A stretch of DNA of 61,211 bases, taken from assembly GCA_030148085.1 (NCBI GenBank), contig JASBUF010000011.1, positions 1-61,211 on the forward strand, given 5' to 3'. Every line of letters starts with the position of its first letter. Positions within the stretch are counted from its first letter, which is position 1. The position numbers and the translations under genes are program-made. Below, in pieces: positions 54,984-61,211 of this stretch. The notes below the pieces were generated by a model. The model saw only the letters and a list, made by a program, of their open reading frames with translations, did no database searches and was not told where the DNA came from. Source of the DNA: Methylophaga sp. (lineage in GTDB: Bacteria > Pseudomonadota > Gammaproteobacteria > Nitrosococcales > Methylophagaceae).

Positions 54984-56123
54984 ATGAAAAAAGCTTTCGT
55001 TGAAAATTTTCTTGCCGGTAGCTACTCACTGTTGTTGCACCTTGCCTTGGTGGTATTACTCATTGTCGGGCTTGAATCTACCAGTACGCCGCAGTTGGCT
55101 TCCGATCCCAGCGTCGAGATCGTGCAGGCAACGGTGCTGGATGAAGTTATGGTCGAGCAGGAAATGGCTCGTCTGGAAGAAATAGAGCAAAAAGAGCGAG
55201 ACGAGGAAAAGCAGCGTCAGCAGCAAGTTGAAGACAAGCTCAAACAGACTCAGGAAGAGCTGGCGCGTAAAGAGCGTGAAGCACTGGATTTAGCGGAGCG
55301 TGCGGAAATGGAAAAGCAGCGCCTGCAAAAAGAAGCTGAAGCGGAGAAGCTGCGGATTGCTGAGCTCGAGAAACAGCGTGCGCAGGAAGAACAGAAGAAG
55401 CTGGAAGCAGAAAAGCAGCGCCAGCTAGAAGAACAGCGTAAGCAAAAAGCCGAGCAGGAACGTATTGCTGCCGAGCAAAAACGTAAGGCTGAGGAAGAAG
55501 CAAAAGCCAAAGCCGAAGCAGAGCGTCGCGAACAGGAAGCGGCCAAAGCCAAAGCCGAAGCTGAACGTAAAGCGGAAGAAGCCCGTAAGCGTCAGGCTGA
55601 AGAAGAAGCGAAGCGTGCGGAAGAAGCCAAGCGTAAAGCCGAAGAGGAACGCAAAAAAGCCGAAGAAGCTAAGCGTAAGGCCGAAGAAGAGCGTAAACGT
55701 GCTGAAGAAGAGGCCAAACGCAAGGCTGCGGAAGATGCGAAACGCAAAGCAGAAGAAGCTAGACGTAAGGCTGCTGAGCAGATGATTCAAGATCAACTCG
55801 CAGCCGAAGCTGCAGAGTCAAATCGCAGAAGAGTTGCGGGTGTACTGAACATATATGCCCAGCAAATTCAGAGCAGAGTTAAACAATATTGGTCTAAACC
55901 TGCAAACGCCAAAGCTGGGATGCTAGTTACCTTAGAAGTAAAACTGATACCCGGTGGTGATGTCAGAAGTGTCAAGGTTATTAAGTCCAGCGGTGATCCT
56001 GTTTTTGATCGTTCCGCAGAGAATGCTGTTTACAAGGCCGCTCCTATGCCAATGCCTTCTGATCCTGATGCTACACAGCAGATCCTGAGCGAAGGTATTC
56101 AGTTTGAATTTAAACCCGAATAA
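54984..56123 (+). CDS. tolA: TolA, periplasm-spanning coiled-coil protein
   Basis: A 379-residue protein: N-terminal membrane helix (LLLHLALVVLLIVGLE), a very long Lys/Glu/Ala-rich helix (about 60-275) and a C-terminal globular domain (about 285-379: RRVAGVLNIYAQQIQSRVKQYWSKPANAKAGMLVTLEVKLIPGGDVRSVKVIKSSGDPVFDRSAENAVYKA is spread across it). TolA transmits TolQR force to Pal and TolB at the outer membrane. Length and order are typical. Confidence 0.95.
   Translation: MKKAFVENFLAGSYSLLLHLALVVLLIVGLESTSTPQLASDPSVEIVQATVLDEVMVEQEMARLEEIEQKERDEEKQRQQQVEDKLKQTQEELARKEREALDLAERAEMEKQRLQKEAEAEKLRIAELEKQRAQEEQKKLEAEKQRQLEEQRKQKAEQERIAAEQKRKAEEEAKAKAEAERREQEAAKAKAEAERKAEEARKRQAEEEAKRAEEAKRKAEEERKKAEEAKRKAEEERKRAEEEAKRKAAEDAKRKAEEARRKAAEQMIQDQLAAEAAESNRRRVAGVLNIYAQQIQSRVKQYWSKPANAKAGMLVTLEVKLIPGGDVRSVKVIKSSGDPVFDRSAENAVYKAAPMPMPSDPDATQQILSEGIQFEFKPE
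55170..55790 (+). repeat. Low-complexity KAEE-type repeats in tolA
   Basis: Tandem imperfect units encoding patterns such as KRKAEEERKKAEEA repeat through the helical stalk region of TolA. Synonymous codons vary (gcc/gcg/gct, cgt/cgc, aaa/aag), so the repeat is old or kept at protein level rather than freshly duplicated. The antisense strand yields spurious open frames here. Confidence 0.85.
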
Positions 56124-56135
56124 GAGGAAACCATA

Positions 56136-57437
56136 ATGGCACCAAATGTCTTGCGTTATCTTCTGGTAATGTTGGCAATCTTATTGCCGTTACAAGCTAA
56201 CGCTGTTCTTAAAATTGAAATTACAGGTGGCTCTGCAACTGCGCTACCGATTGCGATTGTGCCGTTTGGTAGCGAGGGCTATGCCGCACCGGAAAACGTG
56301 TCCGATATCATCAGTAATGACTTGGCGAGCAGTGGTCGCTTCGCGCCAGTTGAAAAGCGTGATTTGATTTCACAGCCGCATGAGTCGCAACAGGTGAACT
56401 TTGCCGACTGGCGTTTACTGCGTTCAGAAGGTTTGCTGATTGGTAAAGTCAGCAGCCAAGATGGTGAAAACTATCAAGTGCAGTTTCAGTTGTTCGATGT
56501 TTACAAGGCAGAGCAATTAGTCGGTAAGCGTTATAACGTACCGGCATCCGGTTTACGTAACCTGGCTCATCAGATTGCCGATATTGTTTATGAAACGCTG
56601 ACCGGTGAAAAAGGTGTGTTCGCCACTCGTCTGGCCTTTGTGACCGAGATGAAAAATGCCGATGGCAGCAAACGGTTTGCTTTGCAGGTCTCAGATGCCG
56701 ATGGCGCGAACCCACGTACCGTGCTGCAATCCACCCAGCCAATTATGTCACCGAACTGGGCACCAGACGGTGAACAGTTGACCTATGTGACATTTGAAAA
56801 CAGCAAGGCCGAAGTTTATGTTCAACAATTGAGTAGCGGACGCCGCAACTCAGTAGCCTCATTCAAGGGGTTGAACAGTGCACCGGCCTGGTCACCGGAT
56901 GGCAAGAAATTAGCCTTGACCTTGTCCAAAAACGGTAACCCGGAGATCTATGTGCTGGAACTCGCTACCGGTAATCTGTCACGGGTCACTCATAATTCCG
57001 GTGCGATTGATACCGAAGCGGTGTGGATGCCAAACGGGCGTGAAATCTTGTTTACTTCCGACCGTGGTGGTCGCCCACAAATTTATCGCGTTGATGCCGA
57101 AGGTGGCCGTGCTGAACGGGTCACGTTTGAAGGCGGTTATAACGCATCTGCAGATATTTCCCCTGACGGTCGTACCATGGCAATGGTGCATGCGGTCAAT
57201 GGTCGTTTCCATATCGCCATTCAGGATCTGCAAACTGGTGCAGTTCAGGTGTTGACCGACACTACTGCAGACGAATCCCCGAGCTTTGCGCCAAACGGCC
57301 GCATGATTCTGTATGCTACCGAGCAAAAAGGCAGAGGTATTTTAGCGGCAGTGTCCGTTGATGGCCGAATTAAACAGCGCCTGGGAGAATCAGGTAGCGC
57401 GGTCCGTGAACCGGCATGGTCGCCATTTAGACGTTAA
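56136..57437 (+). CDS. tolB: Tol-Pal periplasmic protein TolB
   Basis: A 433-residue periplasmic beta-propeller with a signal peptide (YLLVMLAILLPLQANA). The N-terminal domain (ITGGSATALPIAIVPFG) binds TolA; WD40-like repeats follow (MSPNWAPDGEQLTYVTFE, SAPAWSPDGKKLALTLSKNG, TEAVWMPNGREILFTSDRGG, ASADISPDGRTMAMVHAVNG, DESPSFAPNGRMILYATEQK). Standard position between tolA and pal. Confidence 0.97.
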   Translation: MAPNVLRYLLVMLAILLPLQANAVLKIEITGGSATALPIAIVPFGSEGYAAPENVSDIISNDLASSGRFAPVEKRDLISQPHESQQVNFADWRLLRSEGLLIGKVSSQDGENYQVQFQLFDVYKAEQLVGKRYNVPASGLRNLAHQIADIVYETLTGEKGVFATRLAFVTEMKNADGSKRFALQVSDADGANPRTVLQSTQPIMSPNWAPDGEQLTYVTFENSKAEVYVQQLSSGRRNSVASFKGLNSAPAWSPDGKKLALTLSKNGNPEIYVLELATGNLSRVTHNSGAIDTEAVWMPNGREILFTSDRGGRPQIYRVDAEGGRAERVTFEGGYNASADISPDGRTMAMVHAVNGRFHIAIQDLQTGAVQVLTDTTADESPSFAPNGRMILYATEQKGRGILAAVSVDGRIKQRLGESGSAVREPAWSPFRR

Positions 57438-57455
57438 TCCGATAGGAGATAGTAA

Positions 57456-58022
57456 ATGAAGTATTTCAAGTTGTTTGCTTTGATTCTGCCAATGTTTATG
57501 CTGGCAGCGTGTAGTTCGTCACCCAATAGAGACTACGAAGGCGATGTCGCTGTAGAAGATCTCAGTGCAGAAAGCTCAGGTGTTCGTGGTCAGGGTGCTA
57601 ACGGTGAAGACATGGGCGCGGAAACTCAAGTTGTTGTGGGTGAAGATAGCTATGCCGCTGGTGAGTGGAATAATCCATCCAGCCCGCTCTACAACCGCGT
57701 TGTATACTTTGAATACGACAGCGATACCGTTCGTAGTGAAGATCAGGAAACCCTGCGTGCCCACGGTGCGTACCTGGCGAAGAACCCTAACCTGACAGTG
57801 CGTCTGGAAGGTCACACTGACGAACGTGGTTCGCGTGAGTACAACCTGGCGCTGGGTGAACGTCGTGCATTGTCAGTGCGTCAAATCCTGATGCTGCAAG
57901 GTGCGAGCATTGACCAGTTCCAAGTCACCAGCTTCGGTGAAGAACGTCCTGCTGCAGATGGCAGTGACGACTATTCTTGGTCTCAAAACCGTCGTGTTGA
58001 AATCAGATATTTAGGTCGATAA
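57456..58022 (+). CDS. pal: Peptidoglycan-associated lipoprotein Pal
   Basis: A 188-residue outer-membrane lipoprotein: lipobox FMLAACSSS, then a C-terminal OmpA-like domain binding peptidoglycan (VVYFEYDSDTV, RLEGHTDERGSREYNLALGERRALSVRQ, SFGEERP, SQNRRVEIRYLG). It anchors the outer membrane to the wall and binds TolB. Confidence 0.97.
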   Translation: MKYFKLFALILPMFMLAACSSSPNRDYEGDVAVEDLSAESSGVRGQGANGEDMGAETQVVVGEDSYAAGEWNNPSSPLYNRVVYFEYDSDTVRSEDQETLRAHGAYLAKNPNLTVRLEGHTDERGSREYNLALGERRALSVRQILMLQGASIDQFQVTSFGEERPAADGSDDYSWSQNRRVEIRYLGR

Positions 58023-58025
58023 AAA

Positions 58026-58814
58026 ATGCAGTTTAACGGCAAAAAAAGTGTTATCAGTGCCGTGATTCTGGCTGCCACTCTGCCCGGCATCAGCTGGGCA
58101 GAGGAGGCAGAACCGCTGCCACAGCGTGTTGAGCGCTTGGAGCGAATCATCCAGGGTCAGGGATTAATGAACCTTATTACACGCGTGGATCAGCTGCAGG
58201 CTGAAGTCAAACGTCTAAATGGTGAAAATGAATCTCTGCGCCATGAACTGGAACAGATGCAGAAACGTCAGCGTGAGATGTATATTGATCTCGATGAGCG
58301 TCTGCAAAAACAGGCTCAGGCGACACCGCCTCAGCCAGTAATGCCAGTGACGGACGGTGAGACTCCTGTGATGGACACCGTTGACGAGACCTCGGACAGC
58401 GGTCAGATGTCAGCCCCTGATTCTGCCCCAGCTGCAGTCGAAAGTGGCGAAGCGGCCTATCAGGCAGCCTTGCAAACGCTGCGTAGCGGCCAATATGAAC
58501 AAGCCATTGCTGCCTTGCAGGCTTTCCCGGAACAATATCCGGGCAGCACCTATTTGCCTAATGTCTATTACTGGCAGGGTGAAGCCAAATACGTGTTGCG
58601 TGAGTTCGCCGATGCGGCGGCCTTATTCCAGATCGTGATTGATCAATATCCATCTAGCAGCAAAGTGCCTGATGCGTTATTGAAACGCGGTTTTAGTGAG
58701 CAGGAGATGGGCGATACGCAACGTGCGAACAACACGATGCAACAAGTTATCGATCAGTACCCTGACAGTTCAGCGGCCAAGCTGGCGAAAGTCAGACTGG
58801 AACGTAGTCAATAA
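58026..58814 (+). CDS. cpoB: Cell division coordinator CpoB (YbgF)
   Basis: A 262-residue periplasmic protein: signal peptide (about 1-25, ending GISWA), an N-terminal coiled coil that trimerises (RVERLERIIQGQGLMNL...RVDQLQAEVKRLNGENESLRHEL in pieces), an acidic linker, and C-terminal TPR repeats (EAAYQAALQTLRSGQYEQA, YYWQGEAKYVLREFADAAALF, GDTQRANNTMQQVIDQYP). CpoB links Tol activity to peptidoglycan synthase PBP1B. Three bases after pal. Confidence 0.94.
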   Translation: MQFNGKKSVISAVILAATLPGISWAEEAEPLPQRVERLERIIQGQGLMNLITRVDQLQAEVKRLNGENESLRHELEQMQKRQREMYIDLDERLQKQAQATPPQPVMPVTDGETPVMDTVDETSDSGQMSAPDSAPAAVESGEAAYQAALQTLRSGQYEQAIAALQAFPEQYPGSTYLPNVYYWQGEAKYVLREFADAAALFQIVIDQYPSSSKVPDALLKRGFSEQEMGDTQRANNTMQQVIDQYPDSSAAKLAKVRLERSQ

Positions 58815-58834
58815 AAACTGAGCCAGGAATTAGC

Positions 58835-59476
58835 ATGGCCCAGTGCCGTATTACTGAAATTTTCTATTCGCTGCAGGGCGAAACCAGAACCGTGGGCTTG
58901 CCCACGGTTTTTGTGCGTCTGACCGGCTGTCCCTTACGTTGTGGTTACTGTGATACCGAGTACGCGTTTTACGGTGGCGAGAAGATGGACATCGAAGACA
59001 TCGTTGCCCAAGTCGCCAGTTACAAACCTCGATATGTCTGCGTGACCGGTGGCGAGCCTCTCGCGCAGCCCAATTGCATTCCGTTACTGACTGCATTGTG
59101 TGATCTGAATGTTGAAGTCTCCATCGAAACCAGCGGTGCAATGGATATCAGCAAAGTCGATCCGCGCGTGGTTAGGGTCATGGATCTGAAAACGCCAGGT
59201 TCCGGCGAAGTCAGCAAGAACCGTTACGACAATATTGAACTGCTACAAGCAAAGGATCAGCTCAAGTTTGTGATCTGTAACCGTGAAGATTACGACTGGG
59301 CCAGTAATAAGCTGGATGAATATCAACTGAGCGGTCGTTGTGAAGTCTTGTTCTCACCGATTCATGGTGAATTAGACCCCGCGAAGCTGGCAGACTGGAT
59401 CGTGGCTGATAACCTGCCAGTTAGAATGCAGTTGCAATTGCATAAATATCTCTGGGGAGATGAGCAGGGACGATGA
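58835..59476 (+). CDS. queE: 7-carboxy-7-deazaguanine synthase
   Basis: A 213-residue radical-SAM enzyme of queuosine (preQ0) synthesis. [39 protein letters not shown] holds the CxxxCxxC cluster motif; [13 protein letters not shown] and DLKTPGSGE complete the SAM-binding and substrate motifs. It overlaps queC by four bases, so the two steps are co-expressed, downstream of the tol genes as in many gammaproteobacteria. Confidence 0.95.
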   Translation: MAQCRITEIFYSLQGETRTVGLPTVFVRLTGCPLRCGYCDTEYAFYGGEKMDIEDIVAQVASYKPRYVCVTGGEPLAQPNCIPLLTALCDLNVEVSIETSGAMDISKVDPRVVRVMDLKTPGSGEVSKNRYDNIELLQAKDQLKFVICNREDYDWASNKLDEYQLSGRCEVLFSPIHGELDPAKLADWIVADNLPVRMQLQLHKYLWGDEQGR

Positions 59477-60144
59477 AACGGGCTGTAGTTTTATTATCCG
59501 GTGGCCTTGATTCAGCTACGGTTTTGGCGATTGCTAAAGCGGAAGGCTATGCCTGCTATACCATCAGTTTTGATTATGGCCAGCGTCACCGGGCAGAGCT
59601 TGCTGCGTCAGCGTTACTTTCAAAACAGCTTGGCGCTGTCGAACATAAAGTCATCAATATCGATTTAACCGCCATTGGTGGTTCAGCTTTAACGGATACA
59701 TCTATTGCTGTACCGGAGCAAGAACAGGAAGGCATTCCAGTCACTTATGTGCCTGCACGCAACACGGTATTTATGTCGATTGCATTGGGTTGGGCCGAAG
59801 TGCTGGAAGCGGAAGCCATCTTTGTCGGCGTGAACGCGGTGGATTATTCGGGCTACCCAGACTGCCGTCCTGAATATATTGCTGCCTTTGAGAAAATGTC
59901 CAACCTGGCAACCAAGTCTGGTGTGGAAGGTCATCCTTTGACTATTGCAACACCGCTTATTGATCTGAGCAAGCAGGACATTATTAAGCGTGGCACACAA
60001 CTAGGTGTCGACTATGGTCTCACCGTATCATGCTACCAGGCCGATGATGAGGGACGGGCTTGTGGTCAGTGCGACTCCTGCCGCTTCCGACGTCAAGGCT
60101 TTGAACAAGCCAGTATTAGTGATCCGACCCGCTATCAGCGTTAA
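59473..60144 (+). CDS. queC: 7-cyano-7-deazaguanine synthase
   Basis: A 223-residue ATP-dependent enzyme converting carboxy-deazaguanine to preQ0 for queuosine. The PP-loop is [18 protein letters not shown], with [18 protein letters not shown] and [15 protein letters not shown]. The C-terminal [17 protein letters not shown] holds the zinc-binding cysteines. Its stop overlaps that of the convergent unknown gene by four bases. Confidence 0.96.
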   Translation: MKRAVVLLSGGLDSATVLAIAKAEGYACYTISFDYGQRHRAELAASALLSKQLGAVEHKVINIDLTAIGGSALTDTSIAVPEQEQEGIPVTYVPARNTVFMSIALGWAEVLEAEAIFVGVNAVDYSGYPDCRPEYIAAFEKMSNLATKSGVEGHPLTIATPLIDLSKQDIIKRGTQLGVDYGLTVSCYQADDEGRACGQCDSCRFRRQGFEQASISDPTRYQR

Positions 60145-60425
60145 TCCAATCCAAACAGCGGCGGCTCATCAGGAACGGTTTCGTTTTCATATTCTTCGAA
60201 CGCCCGTAGCGCTTTGATAAGTTGCGTATGCAAATGTGCATCTTCGCCAAAGCGGGTATAGGCTTCCGCGGCCACGGCAATCGCTTCCAGCATCCGGTTG
60301 CGTTCTTCTAAATAGAGCAGGGCATGACCAATATGATGATGGTCATTACCGGTTTCACGGAGCAGCTCAGCATTGTTTAATGCCGTGCTAAACGTGGGTT
60401 TATCTGGTTTACTAATGGCTGCCAT
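60141..60425 (-). CDS. Small helical protein of unknown function
   Basis: A 94-residue soluble protein that I do not recognise. It has a basic N-terminus ([11 protein letters not shown]), a helical core ([44 protein letters not shown] is spread over residues 14-57) with a His cluster HHHIGH, and an acidic Pro-rich end ([15 protein letters not shown]). The ATG at 60425 has AGAGGT five bases upstream; an earlier in-frame start lacks support. It is convergent with queC and divergent from the tRNA-Lys gene. The good ribosome-binding site suggests it is real. Confidence 0.65.
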   Translation of the reverse strand: MAAISKPDKPTFSTALNNAELLRETGNDHHHIGHALLYLEERNRMLEAIAVAAEAYTRFGEDAHLHTQLIKALRAFEEYENETVPDEPPLFGLD

Positions 60426-60468
60426 GGCGACCTCTATAAATAAATACAAAAAAATGTTGAAATAGGGC

Positions 60469-60496
60469 TTGTCATTTATTTTAAATGCGGTATCAT
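60469..60496 (+). promoter_or_regulatory. Promoter of tRNA-Lys
   Basis: TTGTCA and TATCAT, 16 bases apart, end 14 bases before the mature tRNA and are followed by a GC-rich discriminator (TTGCGC), typical of stable-RNA promoters. Confidence 0.65.
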
Positions 60497-60510
60497 TTTG
60501 CGCTTCTTAC

Positions 60511-60586
60511 GGGCCGTTAGCTCAGTTGGTAGAGCACCGGACTTTTAATCCGATGGTCCTGCGTTCGAGTCGCAGACGGCCCACCA
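60511..60586 (+). tRNA. tRNA-Lys (anticodon TTT)
   Basis: A 76-base cloverleaf: acceptor GGGCCGT / ACGGCCC, D-arm TTAGCTCAGTTGGTAGAGCA, anticodon loop CTTTTAA with anticodon TTT, T-loop TTCGAGT and an encoded CCA end. Confidence 0.98.
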
Positions 60587-60594
60587 AGAATTCG

Positions 60595-60628
60595 AAAAGG
60601 GTTATGCTTTCAGCATAGCCCTTTTTTA
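60595..60628 (+). terminator. Terminator of tRNA-Lys
   Basis: GGGTTATGCT and AGCATAGCCC form a 10-bp stem (one G-U) with a three-base loop, preceded by AAAA and followed by TTTTTTA, nine bases after the tRNA. Confidence 0.92.
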
Positions 60629-60887
60629 TTTCTGGCACTATCACATCTCAGCCTCCTTGCTACTATTTCTGGTGGCGCATCTCTCAATAAGCTCTATTCA
60701 ATCTGGCTATGCCTCATAAGCATGACTAAAAAAGCGGTCATTCTCTGTGTCGTAGTGCACATAAGCACGGACAGTCACGTGCACAGTAAAATTTATTTTT
60801 TGAGTGTAAATTTCGCTAAGTCACTATTGATGTTTGTTTTTATCAGGCGGAAAATGACAAATACATGACAGCGGTGAAAATTAGCTG
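60629..60887. other. Non-coding gap between tRNA-Lys and the rRNA promoters
   Basis: About 260 bases with no convincing open frame. The right part is A+T rich (AAAATTTATTTTTTGAG around 60787), as expected for regulatory or UP-element DNA upstream of a ribosomal RNA promoter. Nothing else is seen. Confidence 0.6.
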
Positions 60888-60915
60888 TTGACGGCGCCTC
60901 AATACCCTGTAGAAT
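60888..60915 (+). promoter_or_regulatory. Ribosomal RNA operon promoter P1
   Basis: TTGACG and TAGAAT separated by 16 bases, followed by the GC-rich discriminator GCGCACC typical of stringently controlled rRNA P1 promoters. Confidence 0.75.
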
Positions 60916-61007
60916 GCGCACCTCTTGTTGATGAGACGGGCTTCTAGCGAAGTCGGGCGATATTAATAAGAGCCAAAGTTTCCAGTAAATATTGTTGAAA
61001 ATTTTGG

Positions 61008-61035
61008 TTGACAGTGTGGCGAGTCACTGTATAAT
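61008..61035 (+). promoter_or_regulatory. Ribosomal RNA operon promoter P2
   Basis: Consensus TTGACA and TATAAT, 16 bases apart, about 120 bases after P1: the usual tandem rRNA promoter arrangement. Confidence 0.85.
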
Positions 61036-61075
61036 TCTCGCTTCTTTGCTGCAGCGGATTGAATGCTTGTAGCAA

Positions 61076-61211
61076 CGCTCTTTAAAAAATTGGTATCAAG
61101 TAATTTGTGTGGGTGCTTACGTTAGGTCGCTAGAAGACCTGATGTTTAGCATTTACATGCTAACGTCAATCAAGTTTTTAAGCTTTGACTATATAAAGCT
61201 TAGCCAAAAAT
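61076..61211 (+). other. rRNA operon leader with boxA antitermination site
   Basis: CGCTCTTTAAAA matches the boxA antitermination element and is followed by TTTGTGTGGGTGCTTACG, resembling the boxC-like leader of gammaproteobacterial rRNA operons. Inverted repeats further on (around TTAGCAT...ATGCTAA and AAGCTTT...AAAGCTT) may form the 16S processing stalk. The 16S gene starts beyond the window. Confidence 0.85.

Noticed and set aside
55240-55796. Long antisense open frames across tolA
   Set aside because: Produced by the low-complexity Lys/Glu/Ala repeats; the translations are Ser- or Phe-rich nonsense.

Overview
The window looks like chromosomal DNA of a gammaproteobacterial methylotroph, most likely Methylophaga or a close relative. 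The C1 genes decide this: formaldehyde-activating enzyme, methenyl-tetrahydromethanopterin (H4MPT) cyclohydrolase and archaea-like H4MPT/methylofuran biosynthesis genes. They sit beside standard gammaproteobacterial blocks: pilGHIJ-chpA, ruvCAB-ybgC-tolQRAB-pal-cpoB, fxsA-groESL, glnE-ilvE and rppH-argA. Genus is inferred from gene content only. No phage, insertion sequence, CRISPR array or plasmid gene was seen.

Layout. 1-234: 3' end of a SPOR-domain gene. 209-5325 (minus): a tight five-gene operon with PLP decarboxylase, amino-acid-kinase-fold enzyme, pabB, OrfY (MfnF-like) and ATP-grasp Orf17, read as methylofuran plus p-aminobenzoate supply. 5345-6064 (plus): HisA-related Orf9. 6092-9502 (minus): mch, orf5, orf7, fae. 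9607-12789: slt and cca. 12870-22154 (minus): a Pil-Chp chemosensory operon with a 2056-residue ChpA. 22390-24803: gshA facing a FIST sensor. 25011-31090: gatB, HAD hydrolase, rppH, argA, ilvD. 31135-34327: ABC exporter, SH3-domain membrane protein and a low-molecular-weight phosphatase/arsenate reductase-like gene; two leaders here have unusual inverted repeats. 34337-36148: EAL-CBS-GGDEF protein. 36223-39397: a phosphate-starvation pair (secreted beta-propeller-like protein and OprP-type porin), each behind 11-bp-phased Pho-box repeats. 39506-42073: fxsA-groES-groL with a textbook sigma-32 promoter. 42134-46450: secreted metallo-beta-lactamase-fold protein, alternative oxidase operon, MscL with a zinc-ribbon tail, and a PA2779/PA2778-type pair. 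46682-60144 (plus): glnE, ilvE, yebC, ruvCAB, ybgC, tolQRAB, pal, cpoB, queE, queC. 60511-60586: tRNA-Lys. The right edge holds tandem rRNA promoters and the leader of a ribosomal RNA operon whose 16S gene lies outside.

How it fits together. Fae condenses formaldehyde with H4MPT and Mch interconverts methenyl- and formyl-H4MPT. The adjacent orfs, MfnA/MfnD/MfnF-like genes and pabB probably make the cofactors (H4MPT, methylofuran) this pathway needs. The remaining blocks are housekeeping or surface and signalling functions.

No wholly new multigene system is evident. The most interesting items are the compact methylofuran/pABA operon, a fae ribosome-binding site buried in a hairpin with a possible second start, six copies of a short motif in ChpA, Pho-box arrays before an uncharacterised secreted protein, a terminator-like hairpin inside a lipoprotein signal-peptide coding region, and two structured leaders.
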